A stretch of DNA of 64,000 nt, from positions 10,993,042 through 11,057,041 of the forward strand of contig NC_037590.1 in the NCBI RefSeq assembly GCF_003073045.1, given 5' to 3'. This stretch comes from Pomacea canaliculata. Taxonomy: Eukaryota; Mollusca; Gastropoda; Architaenioglossa; Ampullariidae. Shown piece by piece: positions 58,701-64,000 of the stretch. Numbering within the stretch: the stretch's first letter is position 1; each line of letters opens with the position of its first letter. The notes beneath the pieces were generated by a model, which was not told the DNA's origin, ran no database searches, and saw only the letters and a list, made by a program, of their open reading frames with translations. The translations under genes were made by a program, and so were the position numbers.

Positions 58701-60081
58701 TGCTGTGTCTTACTGCCGCAATCTTGCCAGCAAGCAGAAAACGGTATGGACAGAATATGCTGCCTAAAAGGCTTCTTGCAGCCAAGAATGTAACATAACA
58801 AAATTCAACCAAGTAATATTTTGCTGGATACCTGTGGTCTAACATAAACTGTTTTTTTTTTTTTTTTAAGTGGTTGGAGAGGGTCTTTTCAGGTTCTGGT
58901 TCACATGGTGTAAGTTTCTTTTTTGGAAAAATAAATTAGAGTAGCATGAGAATGCAGATTATGATTTGTCTTCCTTTAAAGTAATGTTTAGCTGTTTAAT
59001 CCCCTCCTCCGACTTCACCCAGACATAGATACAAGCTGACTGTATGCCATGTCATTGATTAACAAAACCTAGGTCTAGGACAATCACGATTCATGGTAAA
59101 TAAAGGTATTTTTTCAAATATGAAACATTTCTTAAAAATTTGACATTCACTTCATTTTATTGCAAAAGATTGATATGAATACTGATATGATTGATATGAA
59201 TATGATATGAACACTGGTGCTGAAGAGTTGGAAAAAACTGAGATACAGAACAATCAATAAAAGTATAGTAATATTTCATTACAGTTGATATGTGTATCTT
59301 CAATATATTTAAGGTCAGGCTATTCCTATTAATTTTTGTCTTTGCAGTAGCAAAACATGGTGATTAAGCTTGTCATTTTTGCTTTGTATTGTGAAGGTCT
59401 GTAAATAAGTCTCAAATCAAGAAAAACTTCTCCAAGGGTTTGCAGCACAGGCTGCAATGCATTCCCCTCTCCCCCTTTATTTTAAACCAACTAATCCCAA
59501 ATTTAATTCAAAGGGAGATAATGTATCAAAAAGTCTTAAAATGGTTAGGTATCATTATCTTTCTTTAACTGTTAATTTCAATCTGTGCAATTGCACAAAT
59601 AGTGCTATATTTTCAAACTCTCTAGTGAGTCTAGTCTAATGTAGTCTTTCAATTCTAAAAATTGAGAAGCTTTAAAGTTTATTTAAAATTCATGACTGGT
59701 CAGCTTGTAAGCTTTGCCTTCTCTCCCCACCATAGAAGGGAGGGGTAGATTTAGATTACATGTGACATTTTATCTTATTATGACCAGATTGAGTTTCACA
59801 TTTCTCAATTATTAAAAAAAACCCTCTTTTATTCTCAACAGGAGCAGGAGGAGGAAGAGGAATTGCAGGATGTTGCAGAGGATAGTCGAGAGAGAGAGAT
59901 TCTGCTGGAGCTGCTTATGTACCTGGACAGCCGAGTGGACTGGCTTCACCTTGGTCATCTGTTTTCAACTGCTGACCTTTACAGTGCACTTACCCTTGAG
60001 CTGGACCAGCTGGAGCCAAAAGAGAGGAGTGTCCTCATGCAGCAAATACAAGCAGCACTGAAAAAGGATACAAAAGTTTAA
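52743..60081 (+). CDS. CPE: Carboxypeptidase E-like prohormone-processing enzyme
   Basis: Nine plus-strand exons: 52743-53004, 53983-54185, 54564-54731, 55616-55779, 56020-56159, 56684-56822, 57929-58046, 58505-58743 and 59842-60081; about 557 residues. A signal peptide ([20 protein letters not shown] after an in-frame upstream ATG) leads to an M14 metallocarboxypeptidase domain. Zinc ligands are H99 and E102 (MHGNE) and H235 (ANLHGGD); the substrate-binding [10 protein letters not shown] run is kept; the catalytic Glu is in FEITLELG, about residue 330. A transthyretin-like domain follows (exons 7-8). CPE trims C-terminal Lys/Arg from peptide hormones in secretory granules. Odd: exon 6 is one base short near 56794-56800; as written it ends WEDNMEHC-stop, while one extra base would restore the phase needed for exon 7. 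Also, exon 9 adds a C-terminal region of 79 residues not found in mammalian CPE (476 residues). The exon 4 acceptor could be six bases later. Confidence 0.9.
53205..53337 (-). repeat. SINE-2 copy in CPE intron 1
   Basis: On the minus strand, CCTGTGGCGCAGTGGTTAGC (A-box-like) opens the element and the downstream words CACGCTGTTC and GGCATCTGTTTAT match the copy at 63765-63930. The B-box-like part is diverged. Confidence 0.7.
56977..57858 (+). mobile_element. Tigger (pogo) DNA transposon, internal-deletion copy
   Basis: 882 bp between TA dinucleotides, with inverted ends CAGTGGTACCTCGACATGCG and the inverse of CAGTGGTACCTCGACATACG. A short frame at 57293-57475 keeps the transposase N-terminus: [20 protein letters not shown], then the helix-turn-helix part ([20 protein letters not shown]). 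After a stop, the extreme C-terminal words of Tigger transposases follow ([20 protein letters not shown]). The catalytic DDE core is missing. It lies in CPE intron 6. A 217-residue frame on the opposite strand is a shadow. Confidence 0.85.
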
Positions 60082-62668
60082 AGGGAACATGTGTCCTGTG
60101 ATTATATTGTCACCTAGAAATTACATGGTTTCTGACTCTGTTATCTTAAAACAAGGAGGAGGAAAGCAAATGATAAGGGGAGGGGGGTAAAATGAAAAAT
60201 GATGGAGAGTGACATTTATGGATTAAATGGTTGTAAAGAATGAATAAAACGTGAATAATGGGCATGAGAATAATAATATAAAAAAGGAAGTTAAAGAATC
60301 AAGCTGGAAAAGAAGCAGTAACTAGGAATGACAAAACAGCATAAAAACATGTCCTTGAATAAGCCTGTCAACACCAAATCTAGCATAAATTAAAAAATGT
60401 TTTAAATGTAGATTTGTTTCAGATTTTTTATTTTCTGTACAAGAAACTATATCTTCATTTCTTTTCAAAGAGAAATTTGTGCTTAAAGAACAAATTTACA
60501 TGTGGGTATAGGAGTACTTGAAGTAAGCATTCGGTAACACTCTTAGAACAAAAAATCAGGGATGTAAAAGATGAGGAGAAAATATTTTTGAAAATTCCAT
60601 GGGCCATGTATTTATCCTGCTGTGTTAAAATTTAGTCTCTCATTATTATGAATTGTGGATGGAGTTTATCTAGTCTGTGTTTGTTTGTAGCAGTCTTATA
60701 TATTTATGTAAAGATTAAAAGGAAGCAGTTTTCATCTTTACTGGCTTGGGCAAAAGATTGGGAAAGCATTGGTATAGTGGAAGAATTGACCAAGCTGAGA
60801 TAGACAATCCAGGACAGATTGAAATTTATGTTTTTGTAGAATGCATTTTCATTAAAAAGAAAGTTACTTTCTTTTATGAAGATTTATAATTATATTTAAT
60901 AACCATACAATTTTAAGAATATATTTTAGACAATTTTATCAATAAAAACTTCAGTTGAAAGGAATTTTGACTATGATCATGGGAAAGTAACATTTATTAG
61001 AAATCAGATAAATAAAATAAAATCTTTATTCCAGATACAGAAGACAATGTTGGAAAAAATGTGATAATATCTTGGTTCTAGATTAGTCATAGAAAGCATG
61101 ACATTTAGAATTTTAAAAAGCCAAAGACTATAAAATACATGCTCACTATTCATTTGTAAGTGTAATTTTACTTTTGTACTTCAAGCTTGCACAGAATTCC
61201 TGCATAGTTGGTGGACATTTTTTTCTTTCTTGCATTCCATAATGAAGGGCCTTCTGAGCTAACTAGTAATACTAGCCTTAATATTTTGCAGTATTGAATC
61301 TATTGCCAACAGTATTTACTTTTTTCTGTTAGTGGTATAAAACCATTTTGCTTTAGCTTGATGCTTGTAGTTTTTCAAAAGTCACATTCCAAATACAACT
61401 CAAATGTAATTTAAGGTAGAATGCAGTGCAGATGTTTTCCTGTTACTTTAGAGTTGGAGAAGAGTTGCTTTTTTTGTTGTTCTTTTTTAAATCTGTTAAG
61501 ACTTTTCATATTTGTTTCAAGTAATCAAATACTGAAACTCCACTTGCATGTTTGCATGTGTTTGAGTTCATGCTACGAATGTGTGTGCATGCATATGTTG
61601 GGGATAAGCCATATCCACTCAAACACACATATTTAATTTACTTTAAAAAGACAGCAGAATGTTTCTATATTTTTTAAAGGAAAAATAGAAATCAGGGATT
61701 GTTTGCTTATCATTCTTGATCTTGTTAAATATTAAGAAAAATAATATTTAGTTTTCATTATTCTCATTATTCTTTTTTTTATGCAGACAATTGAGATATT
61801 TTAGATTTTTACACTTTGTAGCTTTTTCTCAAGGCCTTCTGCTAGGCAGTGTCTTATTCGAAAGTTTTTTAATTATTCCAAACTGTTATATACATTCCCT
61901 GGAATCAGTCTAGTGTTGTGTCCAAACTTTTAACCTTTATTTAAAAATATATATATATATGAAATGGTCCTCAATCACATTCCTATTACTGTTTTTTCCT
62001 ATTTATTGATAGGGTATTTGTGTACAAAATCACCTTGGATGTTGACAGTACATCAGGTAGTCCCCGATCTTGCCTGTACATTTCTCTGTTTTTATTTTTT
62101 TTCTGTTAATATCAATTTTATTCTATGCTAATGTGTCTGTCAAACAAATCAATGTCCCTACAGACACCATCATTCCTTTCTTGTTTGCTGCACTGGTGTC
62201 AAAAAAATATTTTTTCTTTTTTAGTATGAGAATATGTTACATGATATACTGATCTTCACAAAATTCGCTATACAGAGATTAATACTTTCAAATGTTATGT
62301 TGCAGCAATATTGGCAAATCCTGATTGTCTCAGGTGAACTTGGATGGTTTCAGAATCCAAATCCAAAAATTGTACAGTTTTAATTATTAAATGAACTTAC
62401 ATTATTTCTTTTGTTGATATCAGATTACTAAATAATTTAAAAGTACAATCTGATGAACATGATTATAACAATCTATTGTTTAAAAAGAAACATTTACCCA
62501 GTTGGTTGCAAAAAACAAAAACATAGCTGTTCTGGGAAAATACATTTATACATTCAAATATTTAAGGGCTGGTTTGGGGGGGATCAGGAAATTAATAAGT
62601 GCAATATTAAGTTGAGAAATCCACAATCTTTATTTTTGTGTATTATGTGCTACATTTGTTATTATATA
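60082..62668. other. CPE 3' UTR and flank, no further gene
   Basis: AATAAA at 60243-60248, 162 nt after the CPE stop, is a possible polyadenylation signal; others follow (for example near 60942). The rest is AT-rich with only short frames and a TATATA run near 61948. Confidence 0.5.
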
Positions 62669-63624
62669 TTGGGTTGCCGGAAAAGACATGACATATTTTT
62701 CTATATTTTTTTTATAGGGACATTTATTTATGTAAAGAACAATGATTAATTAATGATATATTGCCCGTTTTGTTCAATACCTTTTTGCCATCTTTCAGTG
62801 AGCTTAATAATTCCTTAGAGTATAAGGACCTGTCTTGATCGACAGAAAACTGAACAAGGTGTTGATTTACAGCCTTATCTGAATTGAACGTTATACCACA
62901 CAAGGAATTTTGAAGAGAGCGAAACAAGTCGAAGTCTGACGGCACAAAGTCAGGCGGGTTTGGTGGGTGTGGCAACATCCCATCTAACTTTTGACTTGTG
63001 TGTGGTCTTACGAGCATCACTCCTTTACGATTTCTGGATGATGGAGTCGTTCGAACTGTCCAATTGCTGACAGTACATATTTGAATTGATTGTTTGGTTC
63101 CCTCATAGGAGCTCGAAAAAACTGTGCACCATATTCCACCGCAGAGATATTCCATATTCCACCTTTCTCGGAGGAGTGTCTGCTTTCGATATCGTTTGAG
63201 GCGAATCATCTTGTCGGGACCAAGACCGTTTGTGCACCACTTTGTTGTAAACAATCCACTTCTCATCACCAGTTATCAGTCTCTTCAAAAAAGAGCAAAA
63301 TTTTTTACGTTTATTGAGAATATCGCAGATGTTTACACGCGCCGTGAAATGAGCGTCTTTCAGTTCACGAGGAACCCATATATCGAGCTTGTTTACGTAT
63401 CCCAGCTTATTCAGGTGGTCGTAAACGTTTGAATAATAAATGCCTTTACCATGACTTCATCATCCTCGCTGCACCTCATTGTTTCATTTAGAATGAAGCT
63501 AGAACAGTCAGCTGTCACATGACATACAATAACTTATAGATGTGAATAACCCTGGTACTTCCAAAAATGAACTAGCGCCATCTATTGCAAAAATACGTCA
63601 TGACTTTTCCGAAAACTCGGCATA
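62669..63624 (-). mobile_element. Mariner DNA transposon, truncated and decayed
   Basis: Minus-strand transposase pieces match Tc1/mariner (irritans-like) elements: LGYVNKLDIWVPRELKDAHF, then LITGDEKWIVYN around the first catalytic Asp, RPHTSQKL, and HPPNPPDFVPSDFDLFRSLQ with the third Asp. The usual DNARPH motif reads MLVRPH, so the second Asp is lost, and the frame is shifted between pieces. The ends show inverted similarity (CCGGAAAAGACATGACATA against TCGGAAAAGTCATGACGTA). At about 955 bp it is short of the usual 1.3 kb; the N-terminal DNA-binding part is missing. Confidence 0.8.
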
Positions 63625-63764
63625 TACAAATTTTATTTATTACAAATGTTGAAGTGTAAGTGTTAAAAAAATGACCTGATATTCCATGTTGTAAGTTTTG
63701 TGCAAATTCTTAAGTACCTTTGTGCATATGTCTTTAAAATTATTGTTGTTGTTTTGTTTTGTTT

Positions 63765-63930
63765 ACGCAACGGTTAGCGCCTGTCACCAATGCAGTGAAG
63801 ATTGGCTGTTCAGGGTTCAGCTCTTGTCTCAGGCACGCTGTTCTTTCTCTGCATGTGACATCTATTTACTGGCAGACTTGCCGTGATATAACTTTAGTTA
63901 CTGTCTTGGAGTAAAAAAAAAATACCCTCT
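63765..63930 (+). repeat. SINE-2 copy with A-rich tail
   Basis: ACGCAACGGTTAGCGCC (A-box region, head slightly truncated), GGGTTCAGCTCTTG (B-box-like), then GCACGCTGTTC and GTGACATCTATTTAC as in the copy at 53205-53337, ending near an A10 run at 63914. It confirms the SINE-2 family. Confidence 0.7.
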
Positions 63931-64000
63931 CCCCCTTGCTTAAAAACATGCAGTATACAAAGTTTTATTCTTCGTTAAGACATAGGTTTTGACTGGCTTT

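Noticed and set aside
62724-63269. 181-residue minus-strand frame as a host gene
   Set aside because: Its C-terminal part is mariner transposase; the rest is the same element in a shifted frame.

Overview
This is a eukaryotic, AT-rich genomic window: genes have many small exons with GT-AG introns, and the spaces hold SINEs, LINE fragments and DNA transposons. Gene content and repeat style suggest a lophotrochozoan invertebrate, probably a mollusc; that placement is inference from protein resemblance.

Layout. 1-3.2 kb is repeat fragments and the probable 3' flank of a mitochondrial carrier gene. 3.2-10.0 kb (minus) is an eight-exon SLC25A16-like carrier. It starts head-to-head, 583 bp apart, with a four-exon CAMLG gene (10.6-13.9 kb, plus), an ER membrane receptor for tail-anchored protein insertion. 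From 15.9 to 52.4 kb, all on the minus strand, lies a tandem array of TFAM (mitochondrial transcription and packaging factor, two HMG boxes): TFAM-A (15.9-20.9), TFAM-B (23.1-31.0), TFAM-C (34.6-41.7), TFAM-D (45.5-50.2) and a TFAM-E remnant that keeps only exon 1 and part of intron 1 (51.6-52.4). A, C and D are intact seven-exon genes. B has its second HMG-box exon split by a 1.85 kb LINE with an 11-bp target duplication. C and D are a large segmental duplication (about 33.0-42.6 and 44.2-51.5 kb) that differs mainly by block indels, and the C/D junction holds a stray piece of TFAM intron 6. 52.7-60.1 kb (plus) is a nine-exon carboxypeptidase E gene that starts 357 bp from the TFAM-E exon, across an interval with a perfect CRE. 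60.1-64.0 kb is 3' flank, a decayed mariner and a SINE.

Mobile DNA: two tRNA-derived SINE families; an RTE-like LINE (APE endonuclease); an I/Jockey-like LINE with RNase H; an L2/CR1-like LINE; a hAT-like MITE; a long-TIR MITE shared by TFAM-C and -D; a Tigger (pogo) internal-deletion copy inside CPE; and a truncated mariner. I saw no paired LTRs, viral remnants, CRISPR or rRNA genes.

How the genes relate: SLC25A16 and TFAM act in mitochondria, CAMLG in the ER membrane and CPE in the secretory pathway. They are not an operon. The notable biology is the local expansion, decay and divergence of TFAM, including different N-terminal leaders and a stop codon ahead of a still-open basic C-terminal tail in C and D. 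CAMLG and CPE each contain a single-base reading-frame break in otherwise well-kept sequence, which may be assembly error.
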